A stretch of 64,000 nt of DNA from NCBI RefSeq assembly GCF_900184685.1, contig NZ_FXXL01000007.1, positions 62,001 through 126,000 of the forward strand. Direction: 5' to 3'. The position numbers and the translations under genes are program-made. Each line of letters begins with the position of its first letter. Position 1 is the stretch's first letter. Under the pieces are notes generated by a model, which ran no database searches, had not been told where the DNA came from, and saw nothing but the letters and a program-made list of their open reading frames with translations. This DNA is from Butyricimonas sp. Marseille-P3923 (lineage in GTDB: Bacteria; Bacteroidota; Bacteroidia; Bacteroidales; Marinifilaceae). Positions 7,709-14,959 of the stretch are shown piece by piece.

Positions 7709-8919
7709 GGGCGTATGGCTTTATTGACTTTTAAACGGAGTATTTTACTGATGGGGTAAATGCTTGTCAGGCACGTGATAAACAAGATCACTAAGGCTTG
7801 GTTCACGTAAATATACGTGCTTGTCGCCGTGGGTATCACGGGCTCCATGCCGTAACCGAGGGCGATTTCCGCCAGTTCTCCCGTGAGCTGTATCGGGTAA
7901 TAGCTGAAATAATACGTGATAGGAATGCTCACCGCGATAGCCAGACATGCACCCAGCAGCGTCATGAAAAACAGTTCAAGGCATACCACGTTTGACAGGA
8001 TTTGCCGTTTCATTCCCAGTGCCACGACCACCCCGAACTCGTGCCGGCGTTCGTTCGTCATCATGATCACCGTCCCGAGGATGCCGAAGCCCACGATTAC
8101 GTATAGGATAAACATGATGATTTTCGAGAATACTTTGTTTGCTCTCGACTGTGTCAGCAGGCTCTCCATTGATTCCTGCCAGCGCATCACGTCGTACGGT
8201 GCGCCTGCCACCCGCTCCTGCACGGCGGCAAAGGCTTCCTCTTGGTTCTCGTCCTCGTCAATGGATATGAGCATCCCGCTGTACCCGTCCGGCATATTGA
8301 TGTACGCGTGGGCGGCGGGTAATGTCATGTAGAGGAATCCTTTGTCCATTTCCGGGATGATGATCGACACGATCCCGCGTACCGGGAACAACCCGATAGC
8401 GTTCGTCCCGTGGTATCCCTGTCCCATGAGGGCTACCGTGTCGCCGACTTCCACTTGCAGGTATTCGCTCAACCCCTTGCCGAGCAGTATCCCGTCGTCG
8501 TCTTGCCGGAGGTATTTCCCTCGTGTCACTCGTTGTGACAACGATGATTTGAGTTCTTCCTGCGCGGGATCGATGCCCACGATACCGACGCCTTTCGTGG
8601 TTTTGTCCGAGGAAATCATGGCGAACGTTTCTACCCGGGGCGATACGTTCGTGATGTGGGGGAGGGTGCGGAGTTGTTCGATCATGGCGGCATCCATGGT
8701 CATGTAATTGTCGATACTCTTCTCTTCCCAGTATCCCTGCCGGTGAATTTCGATGTGTCCGACTTGCGTGCGCAACAAGTTATCCATTAACTTGTTCCAG
8801 CTGCCATCGGACAAGGATATTGTCAAAATGCTGAATAACACGGCAGAAAACACGGATGCCACCGTGATTCCCGTTCTGCGGGAATTACGCCATATATTTC
8901 GCCAAGCGAGTTTTATCAT
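7705..8919 (-). CDS. ABC transporter permease, FtsX/MacB family (subunit 1)
   Basis: This 404-aa FtsX-like permease begins MIKLAWRNIWRNSRRTG. It has an N-terminal membrane helix at ~18-40, a periplasmic MacB-PCD-like domain to ~270 and three membrane helices in the last 130 residues. It overlaps the downstream permease gene by 4 nt (ATGA) and begins 1 nt after the LolA-like gene stop, so all three are translationally coupled. The pairing of two distinct permeases with one ATPase resembles LolCDE more than a MacB homodimer. The transported molecule is not determined by the sequence. Confidence 0.92.
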   Translation of the reverse strand: MIKLAWRNIWRNSRRTGITVASVFSAVLFSILTISLSDGSWNKLMDNLLRTQVGHIEIHRQGYWEEKSIDNYMTMDAAMIEQLRTLPHITNVSPRVETFAMISSDKTTKGVGIVGIDPAQEELKSSLSQRVTRGKYLRQDDDGILLGKGLSEYLQVEVGDTVALMGQGYHGTNAIGLFPVRGIVSIIIPEMDKGFLYMTLPAAHAYINMPDGYSGMLISIDEDENQEEAFAAVQERVAGAPYDVMRWQESMESLLTQSRANKVFSKIIMFILYVIVGFGILGTVIMMTNERRHEFGVVVALGMKRQILSNVVCLELFFMTLLGACLAIAVSIPITYYFSYYPIQLTGELAEIALGYGMEPVIPTATSTYIYVNQALVILFITCLTSIYPISKILRLKVNKAIRP

Positions 8920-8920
8920 G

Positions 8921-9673
8921 TTACCGGAGTTTTTTCATGTTTTGTTGGGAAAAGAAACTATCACTCATGGGCTTGTCGAACTCGTTCTTGTGTACGGTCA
9001 GAACGGTCTTCTGGTTCGGCTTGTCAGCCGGGATGACTTCCAGTCGGGTGGGAATTTTCCGTCCCTGTATTTCTTTGATGTCATGACCGTTGTACGTGTT
9101 GATCAGCACGCCGTCCTCGTCGTAAAATTCGGATTTGACCTCGATAAAGTCTTTCTTGGTAATCCACACCACGATTTTGCCCCACACCACGGCGGCGTCT
9201 TCCTTGGGAACCAGCGTCAGTTTGTAGCACTCGTGTCCTCTCACTTCTTCCGTTCCGTTCAGCTCGTGCGTGTAGTCTTCTATCTTGGACGAGTGTTTCG
9301 TCATATCGTCGTTCGTGAAATCGCTTCCCATCCACGATTGTCCCATAACGGACGAGGACATTTTTACCATCCGGTCGATGCTCGGCATCCAGTTCCACAA
9401 GTCTTTTTCTCTTTTCAAGAACGCTTGTCCTTTGTCCTTCGCTGGTGAGGTGATGAGGATGAGTGAATATTTCTCTCCTTTCGTCCAGTTTTTTATACCG
9501 ACTTCCCTTGTCCACGTCGGGCGTACGATTGTCATGGTGACTTCCGAGTAAAGAGTTTCTCCTTGTTTGTTACTCGTCACTTTCTCCATGATTTCCTTTG
9601 CGGTGAGTTCTTGCGCATGCAGGCTTCCGCCGAATAGCAACACGCAACAGGTAATGATTAATCTTCTAGTCAT
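8921..9673 (-). CDS. Outer membrane lipoprotein-sorting protein (LolA-like)
   Basis: This 250-aa protein has a signal peptide (cleavage after about residue 20, SLHA-QELTAKEIM) and the LolA-like fold family often annotated as outer membrane lipoprotein-sorting protein. Recognisable parts are the N-terminal helix, strand YSEVTMTIVRPTWTREV, the LWNWMPSIDRMVKMS stretch (~90-105) and the C-terminal PTRLEVIP strand. It lacks a lipobox and should be a soluble periplasmic carrier. It is the first gene of the operon with two FtsX permeases, an ATPase and an outer-membrane barrel. That arrangement suggests it carries a hydrophobic cargo from the ABC complex to the outer membrane. It is distinct from canonical LolA, which has no such operon. 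Confidence 0.85.
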   Translation of the reverse strand: MTRRLIITCCVLLFGGSLHAQELTAKEIMEKVTSNKQGETLYSEVTMTIVRPTWTREVGIKNWTKGEKYSLILITSPAKDKGQAFLKREKDLWNWMPSIDRMVKMSSSVMGQSWMGSDFTNDDMTKHSSKIEDYTHELNGTEEVRGHECYKLTLVPKEDAAVVWGKIVVWITKKDFIEVKSEFYDEDGVLINTYNGHDIKEIQGRKIPTRLEVIPADKPNQKTVLTVHKNEFDKPMSDSFFSQQNMKKLR

Positions 9674-9805
9674 CTTGCTGTTATTAGTTTAGTTATATTT
9701 CGTCTTTCTCGTCTATAACGAACGAGGTCTTAAAATAGGGTACTTCATTTGCGTTATTTTTTGAAGTCTTATTTACGACAGGAAAAATTAGAAAACGGGT
9801 GACAA

Positions 9806-9841
9806 GATTTAATTGAAAATTGAAAATTGAAAATTGAAAAG
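9806..9841. repeat. Tandem ATTGAAAATTGAAAA repeat
   Basis: Four consecutive copies of an ATTGAAAA/TTGAAAA word lie between the ABC operon and the MFS gene. The reverse-complement form (TTTTCAATTTTCAA) occurs at 13608-13640 and 19408-19442. Confidence 0.8.
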
Positions 9842-9865
9842 ACTATCTTCTCCGTCTCGTGGACC

Positions 9866-11053
9866 TCAACGCAATTTATGGTGCGTGTAGTATGACGCGG
9901 TAAGCGTTTGGAATAAAATGAGTCCCAGAATGACCAGTCCCAATCCCATGAGATAGGCCGTCGTGTAGTTCGAGGCTTTGGCGATATACCCGCCGAGGAA
10001 TACACCCGCGCCTAAACCGATATCCCAGCACGTGAGGTAAGTCGAGTTCGCGGTGCCTCGCTGATTATGCCTCGCGAGGTTGATAAACATGGCTTGGAAT
10101 GCCGGACAGACGAAACCGTACGACATTCCGATCAAGAATGCCGACAGGTAAAAGAAGTGTATCGTTTTAAGGAATATAAAGCACGAGAATCCCGTGAGCA
10201 TGAACAAGATGCCCAGCAGAATCGTTCGCGTCAAGTGTCCCCGGTTCATCTGACCGGCGGACAGTAATCGGGAAGTGATAAGCCGGAATGCCATTAGCAT
10301 AAAGAAAAACCCGGTACCCGATTTAATGTGTACCTCTTGTTCGCCGTAGATAGCGACGTAGGTAGACATGATGCCGTAGATGAAAGACAGGAGAGCGATA
10401 TTTATTCCCGCGGGAATGCCTTTCAGAAGGAAGAAACGGTCTAGCGAGATCGGTTCCCCCGCGGATGTGATTTTCTCCGGGGCCTTGATGAGGGAGACAC
10501 AGATTAGCCCGAAAGTTCCGGTCAACAGGGAACACAGGAATATATAGTCGTAATTCCCGTAATTGTCATGCAGGAAAAGGGATAGGGTGGGACTCAGTGC
10601 CATCGCGATATTCGTGGACAGCCCGTAGTACCCGATTCCCACGTTACGCCGGGATGAAGGCATCACGTCGATCGCCATGGTCGAGTTCGACACCGTGACC
10701 ATGCCGAACGAGAACCCGTGGACGGCACGCAATATAGCGAAAAGCAGGAGTGTCCCCGCGACGACGTACCCGGTGAAGAAGCCCACGAAGACGAAATAGC
10801 AGGTGACGAGCAACGGTTTCCGGGAGAAGTAATCCACGAGGAAGCCGGAAAACGGACGCGTGAGTAGTGCTGTCAACGTGTAGGAAGCGAGAATCGTACC
10901 GATCAACGCGCTGTCCGCATTAAACTTTTCGATCAAATAGAAAGGAAGTACAGGCAGTAGCAGGTAGAACGCGAAAAAAATCGAGAAATTCCCGAGGAAC
11001 GCTAAAATGAAATTGGAAGTCCATAGCTTCTCCCGTGTTTGTGTCGTGTACAT
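9866..11053 (-). CDS. Major facilitator superfamily transporter
   Basis: This protein of about 395 aa has 12 predicted membrane segments and an MFS-type basic loop FLVDYFSRKPLL between helices 2 and 3. I place the start at the ATG of MYTTQTREKLW rather than 16 codons upstream. A TATCTTTG -7 element at 11113-11120 would put the transcript start near 11106, and homologous MFS proteins begin close to the first helix. The general class is drug or sugar efflux (YfcJ/arabinose-efflux like), and the substrate is unknown. It is a single-gene unit between repeat-filled gaps. Confidence 0.88.
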   Translation of the reverse strand: MYTTQTREKLWTSNFILAFLGNFSIFFAFYLLLPVLPFYLIEKFNADSALIGTILASYTLTALLTRPFSGFLVDYFSRKPLLVTCYFVFVGFFTGYVVAGTLLLFAILRAVHGFSFGMVTVSNSTMAIDVMPSSRRNVGIGYYGLSTNIAMALSPTLSLFLHDNYGNYDYIFLCSLLTGTFGLICVSLIKAPEKITSAGEPISLDRFFLLKGIPAGINIALLSFIYGIMSTYVAIYGEQEVHIKSGTGFFFMLMAFRLITSRLLSAGQMNRGHLTRTILLGILFMLTGFSCFIFLKTIHFFYLSAFLIGMSYGFVCPAFQAMFINLARHNQRGTANSTYLTCWDIGLGAGVFLGGYIAKASNYTTAYLMGLGLVILGLILFQTLTASYYTHHKLR

Positions 11054-11112
11054 ACTTGCTGTTTTATTTTGTCCTTGGGTCCTGTGGTGGGCGGAGGGCA
11101 TTGTTCGAGGGA

Positions 11113-11120
11113 CAAAGATA
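11113..11120 (-). promoter_or_regulatory. -7 promoter element of the MFS gene
   Basis: The minus-strand sequence TATCTTTG fits TAnnTTTG. No clear TTTG -33 box is seen at 19-21 nt. The predicted transcript start is near 11106, about 50 nt before the preferred MFS start codon. Confidence 0.5.
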
Positions 11121-11159
11121 ATGTATTTTGGCGAAAAAGAACTTTAATCTCGTGATGGA

Positions 11160-11823
11160 AGCGGGAGAATTAATTTTAGATTTAACAATTGTAGATTGCT
11201 TCCCACCTACCAACGCTTCTTTCATTTTTTATATCTTTTCCCTGTGTATCCCTAGGGATATTCTAAGGTATCTCTGGTTGTAATTTACTAATTATTTTAT
11301 TATTATCCTACTATTATTCTATTAAAATAGTATAGTAATAAGATAACAATAGAATGACAATAGAATAACAAGGTATGTATCCGCTGTGAATCAATAGGAT
11401 ATATATGGGGGAAACCTATTGTATGCGAACTTTTTTATAGTCGCCTTTGGCGAGTTGCAAGTTACAGGTTGCATTTGCCTTCGGCAAGTTACAGGTTACT
11501 TTTCCTGCGTTGGAGATAGTATTTCAGCTCCTCCTCTGTTTATAGAGGAGGTGGCGGCGTAGCCGACGGAGGAGTTTATTAATTAAGTGATTGAGTGATT
11601 TTAGATTGAATGATTTCTCTCCACTTGCCAACGCTTCGTTAATCACTAAATCGACAATTATTGAATCACTAAATCCAAGAACTCCCTCCCGGCTTCGCCG
11701 TACTCCCTCTATAAACAGAGGGAGAGCTAAGTTACAGTCCCAAACGCCAGTAACACAGCTTGTGATTCGCCGTAGGCGAATGTAACCTGCAACTTTTCAA
11801 GTCGCCTTTGGCGACTTGAAAAT
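11160..11823. repeat. 720-bp gene-free region built of several intergenic repeat families
   Basis: No credible gene lies here. From left to right it contains the following. A TTTTAGATTT word with CCCACCTACCAACGCTTC occupies 11170-11222. An AT-rich stretch of direct and inverted ATAGAAT/ATTCTAT words occupies 11290-11375. Hairpins of the GCCTTTGGC/GCCTTCGGC type with GTTGCAAGTTACAGGTT lie at 11443-11500. A CTCCTCTGTTTATAGAGGAG hairpin lies at 11530-11552. A second TTTTAGATT plus CCACTTGCCAACGCTTCG copy lies at 11598-11640. A CCCTCTATAAACAGAGGG hairpin lies at 11703-11722. Further hairpins TTCGCCGTAGGCGAA (~11766) and AAGTCGCCTTTGGCGACTT (~11799-11817) follow. The last ends four bases before the SagB-like gene's stop codon. 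Confidence 0.85.
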
Positions 11824-12453
11824 CTACTTTTTGTACCCGATAGGTTGGGTGTAGATCACGAAGTTGTTCTTGGGTAAACCGATCACTTTTGCTAGAGCCT
11901 CTCTGTTGACGGAACCGATTGTCACGGTTGCCATGTCCTTGGCGGCACAAACGAGGTACACGTTTTGAGCCATGTACCCGGCGTGGTGGTTGGAGTACAG
12001 TAGCTTTTGCTCCGGATCGGAGATACGTCCCTCTTTGTCGTGGTTGGCTACATAGATGAAACACACGGGAGCTATCGTCATGAAAGGTTGCGGGCCGCAT
12101 TCTTTCCGGTAGTCGCCTTTCTTCACGAGTTCCAGTTCGTGTTTTTCGGCGTTGTAGCGGTAGATGCCATCGGCTGTCGCCACGTAGAGTACCATTTCCT
12201 GCCAGTTCGTGGCGGTCGGAACGGTACGTTTGCCGCTCTCCGAGCGGTTAAGGCCGTTCGCTGCCCACACGAGGTCGGAAAGGTCTTGCGGGGATAGTTT
12301 TTTCGTGTCGAAATCACGGGATGTTTGCCGTTCGTTCAGGCATTCGGCGAGTGATTTTCCCCCGGTTTTCTGCGGTGCGGGTAACTTGATGTTTTGAGCG
12401 TTCATGGCGCTTCCCATGAATGTAAGCACTAGCATTGTAATAATTGTTTTCAT
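11824..12453 (-). CDS. SagB/ThcOx-type nitroreductase-family oxidoreductase, secreted
   Basis: This 209-aa protein has a signal peptide (MKTIITMLVLTFMGSAMNA then Q). It is followed by a compact nitroreductase fold of the SagB/ThcOx subgroup: SLAECLNERQTSRDFD (FMN phosphate-binding Arg and Ser), LSPQDLSDLVWAANGLNR, and a central glycine-poor stretch ending GAMSEPV-like QPFMTIAPVCFIYV. Such proteins use FMN to oxidise or reduce small substrates; those with signal peptides are common in Bacteroidales and are uncharacterised. The start codon shares one base with the stop of the upstream dehydrogenase gene (TAATG), so the two are coupled. No bacteriocin or cyclodehydratase genes are nearby, so a heterocycle-forming role is unlikely. 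Confidence 0.82.
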   Translation of the reverse strand: MKTIITMLVLTFMGSAMNAQNIKLPAPQKTGGKSLAECLNERQTSRDFDTKKLSPQDLSDLVWAANGLNRSESGKRTVPTATNWQEMVLYVATADGIYRYNAEKHELELVKKGDYRKECGPQPFMTIAPVCFIYVANHDKEGRISDPEQKLLYSNHHAGYMAQNVYLVCAAKDMATVTIGSVNREALAKVIGLPKNNFVIYTQPIGYKK

Positions 12454-13382
12454 TAGTTTACTACGTTAGTTGGTGTACCGTTAAAGAAATTCAGGATGTT
12501 ATCGACAGCTTCCTGCCCGGTGGCTATACGCGTGTCGATAGTGCCTGTCGCATTGTGCGGGGCGAGGATCACGTTATCCAGTCCGTAGAGCATTTCCGTC
12601 ACGTGTGGTTCGTCTTCGAAAACGTCGAGGGCTGCCCCGGCTATCGTTTTGTTTTGTAAGCAGGTTGCCAGCTCTTTCTCGTTAATGACGGCTCCGCGGG
12701 CGGTGTTCACGAGGATAGCGGTCGGCTTCATCAGTTCTATTTCCCGCTTGCCGATCATGTGGCGGGTTTCGTCCGTCAATGGGGTATGGATAGAAACGAA
12801 GTCCGATCTTTTCAGCAGAGTGTCGAGATCGACTCTCTCGTATCCTTCTACCGTGCTCCGGCGGTTGTAATAAATCACGTTCATGTGGAACGCTTCTGCC
12901 AGTCGTGCCACGGTCTTGCCGATATTTCCCATGCCGATGATCCCGAGGGTGCGTCCTTCCAGCGTGAAGCCTAGGTTTTTCATCACGCCCCACATGCTCT
13001 CTTTCTCTACCCGTATGCGGCGGTCGCATTCCGTGATACGGCGGGCGGCGCTCAGCATGAGCCCCATTGCCATTTCCGCGGTCGGGAAACAAACGGCTTT
13101 CGGGGTATTGCATACCGCTATTCCTTTCGAGCGGGCAAATTTGGTGTCAATGTTGTTGTAGCCCACGCCGAAATTACTGATCAGTTTCAGGTTTTTGCCT
13201 GCCTCGATAACGCTGTTGTCAATAGGGCGGGTGAATATCCCGAGAATGACATCGTGATCGGGTACCAGTTTGATTAATTCTTCGGTGGTGAAATACTCGC
13301 CGTCGGGCATAGTTACGGTATGCTCTTTTCCGAGTTTTGCGAATGACTCGCGGGGAATGTTGTAAGTAACAAGAACTTTCAT
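12453..13382 (-). CDS. D-2-hydroxyacid dehydrogenase (NAD(P)-dependent)
   Basis: This 309-aa protein has the two-domain D-isomer-specific 2-hydroxyacid dehydrogenase architecture. A catalytic domain is interrupted by a Rossmann domain carrying GMGNIGKTVARLAE (residues ~148-161) with an NRR after strand beta-2. That NRR points to NADP rather than NAD preference. The catalytic Arg is in NTARGAVINE (~230), the Glu in DVFEDEPHV and the His in LAPHNATGT. Glyoxylate/hydroxypyruvate or gluconate-type 2-ketoacid substrates are plausible. It forms a two-gene operon with the SagB-like gene (TAATG overlap). Confidence 0.9.
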   Translation of the reverse strand: MKVLVTYNIPRESFAKLGKEHTVTMPDGEYFTTEELIKLVPDHDVILGIFTRPIDNSVIEAGKNLKLISNFGVGYNNIDTKFARSKGIAVCNTPKAVCFPTAEMAMGLMLSAARRITECDRRIRVEKESMWGVMKNLGFTLEGRTLGIIGMGNIGKTVARLAEAFHMNVIYYNRRSTVEGYERVDLDTLLKRSDFVSIHTPLTDETRHMIGKREIELMKPTAILVNTARGAVINEKELATCLQNKTIAGAALDVFEDEPHVTEMLYGLDNVILAPHNATGTIDTRIATGQEAVDNILNFFNGTPTNVVN

Positions 13383-13384
13383 AT

Positions 13385-13640
13385 TTTTGATTTTAAATTT
13401 TAGATTTTAAATTTTAAATTGAAGGATTTATAATTTTAGATTTTAGATTAAACTCCTCCGTCCGCTTCGCGTCCAAGTGAGCCCGGAAGCCGGTCTCGAA
13501 CCGGCTCACGCTCGGCAATCAGGAAGCAAGCTTCCCTATTGCCCTCGCTTACTCGCCGGTTTCCTCTATAAACAGAGGAGGAGCTGGAATATTCTTCGGG
13601 AATTTTTTCATTTTCAACTTTCAATTTTCAATTTTCCATT
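13385..13640. repeat. Mosaic of intergenic repeats between the dehydrogenase gene and tsaD
   Basis: The gap contains TTTTAGATTTTAAATT words (13388-13450) and hairpins GCCGGTCTCGAACCGGC (~13489-13505) and GGAAGCAAGCTTCC (~13522-13535). It also has the CCTCTATAAACAGAGGAGGAGCTGGAAT element (~13563-13590) and TTTTCAACTTTCAATTTTCA tandem words (13611-13640). The last part overlaps the 3' end of tsaD and supplies its final codons and stop. Confidence 0.8.
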
Positions 13641-14660
13641 GTTCAGGCTCATCCTCGCGTCAGCAGGTGCGTCCAATCCGATGAATCGCGAAGCGAGGTA
13701 TTTGTAGTACCCGGTGACGGCGACCATGCCGGCGTTGTCGAGCGAGAAGCCGAGGCGGGGGATAAATACGTCCCAGCCCGCGCGGGTTCCCTCGTCGTAC
13801 ACGGCTTTTTGCAACCCGGAGTTTGCCGACACACCGCCACCGATGGCGATTTGTTTTATTCCGGTTTGTTTGGCGGCCTTTTTAAGTTTGGCCATGAGTA
13901 TATCGACGATCGTTTTCTGTAAAGAGGCACAAAGGTCGTTCAGGTTATGTTGGATGAAGTCCGGATCGTTTTTGAGTTCGTCTCGGATGAAGTACAGGAA
14001 CGAGGTTTTCAACCCGCTGAAGCTGTAATCCAGTCCCGGGATATTGGGTTTGTTGAACGTGAAACGGTCTGGGTTCCCTTCTTTCGCCAGACGGTCGATC
14101 ACGGGTCCCCCGGGATAGGACAATCCCATGACTTTGGCGCATTTGTCGTAGGCTTCGCCGGCGGCGTCGTCGATTGTTTGCCCGATGACTTCCATGTCCA
14201 GATAGTCGCGAACCACGATGATCTGGGAATTACCGCCCGACACGAGTAGCGTCAGGAACGGGAATTTCGGGTGGCGAGCTTCCACTCCCGGTTCTTTGAT
14301 GAAATTGGCGAGGATGTGTGCCTGCAAGTGGTTGACCTCGATCATGGGAATTTGTTTCGCGATAGCGAATCCCTTGGCGAAGGAAGTTCCCACAAGGAGA
14401 GAGCCCAGCAGTCCCGGTCCGCGGGTGAAAGCGACGGCATTGATTTCGTCTGCATTGACGCCTGCGACTTTTAAGGCCTGCGCCACGACCGGGATAATAT
14501 TTTGTTGATGCGCTCTCGATGCCAGTTCGGGAACGACTCCCCCGTAAGCCTCGTGTACTTTTTGACTGGCAATGACATTAGAGAGTACCACCCCGTCTTT
14601 TAGTATCGCGGCCGAGGTATCGTCGCAAGATGATTCAATTCCTAGAATAACAACGCCCAT
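13614..14660 (-). CDS. tsaD: tRNA N6-adenosine threonylcarbamoyltransferase
   Basis: This 348-aa protein is the universal TsaD/Kae1 subunit, which transfers threonylcarbamoyl to A37 of ANN-decoding tRNAs in the cytoplasm. It shows the family start GIESSCDDTSAAI (residues ~6-18), the metal-binding HLQAH (~111-115), a phosphate-binding LVSGGNSQI (~140) and IGGGVSANSGL (~272). The length is normal. The C-terminal residues (NNGKLKIES) are encoded by the TTTTCAA tandem repeat, which also supplies the stop codon, so the extreme tail is probably not conserved. It is divergent from tamB across a repeat-rich gap. Confidence 0.97.
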   Translation of the reverse strand: MGVVILGIESSCDDTSAAILKDGVVLSNVIASQKVHEAYGGVVPELASRAHQQNIIPVVAQALKVAGVNADEINAVAFTRGPGLLGSLLVGTSFAKGFAIAKQIPMIEVNHLQAHILANFIKEPGVEARHPKFPFLTLLVSGGNSQIIVVRDYLDMEVIGQTIDDAAGEAYDKCAKVMGLSYPGGPVIDRLAKEGNPDRFTFNKPNIPGLDYSFSGLKTSFLYFIRDELKNDPDFIQHNLNDLCASLQKTIVDILMAKLKKAAKQTGIKQIAIGGGVSANSGLQKAVYDEGTRAGWDVFIPRLGFSLDNAGMVAVTGYYKYLASRFIGLDAPADARMSLNNGKLKIES

Positions 14661-14664
14661 GGTA

Positions 14665-14880
14665 TATTTTAGATTTAATGATTTTAGATTTTAGATTGTC
14701 AGCCGCACGGGCTTTGGGGTTTATAAAGTTTATAAGGTTTATAAAGTTCATAAAGTAAATGGACCCCTGCGGGGCGCTTTGTCCACGGTAGCGTAAGCTA
14801 CCGTTAAACACAGTCCGAAGGACTCCCGTAACTTTATAAACCTTATAAACTTTATGAACTTTATAAACTCTTTCCATTTT
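14665..14880. repeat. Compound inverted element with three-hairpin core (copy 1)
   Basis: A TTTTAGATTT stretch (14668-14698) leads into AT-rich TTTATAAAGTTTATAAGG repeats (14718-14757). Their reverse-complement form lies at 14830-14868. Between them is a GC-rich core (14760-14828) with hairpins CCCCTGCGGGG, GGTAGCGTAAGCTACC and AGTCCGAAGGACT. A related element in the opposite orientation lies at 48570-48705. It contains no credible gene. Confidence 0.8.
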
Positions 14881-14882
14881 CA

Positions 14883-14915
14883 ATTGAATTTATTCCTGCA
14901 ATATTACTAAATTTG
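14883..14915 (+). promoter_or_regulatory. Promoter of tamB
   Basis: ATTG (14883-14886), a 21-nt spacer and TAAATTTG (14908-14915) match the Bacteroidetes promoter. Transcription would start around 14920, only a few bases before the ATG at 14928 discussed under tamB. Confidence 0.6.
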
Positions 14916-14959
14916 CAAGCAAACTAAATGGTGAAAGTATAAAAAAAATAATCTCCATA

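Noticed and set aside
11824-12453. SagB-like gene as part of a thiazole/oxazole-modified peptide cluster
   Set aside because: No cyclodehydratase, precursor peptide or exporter lies nearby; it is paired with a hydroxyacid dehydrogenase and has a signal peptide.
14635-14883. 82-codon minus-strand frame between tsaD and tamB
   Set aside because: It is translated AT-rich repeat (VYKVHKVYKVYKV) and has no independent support.
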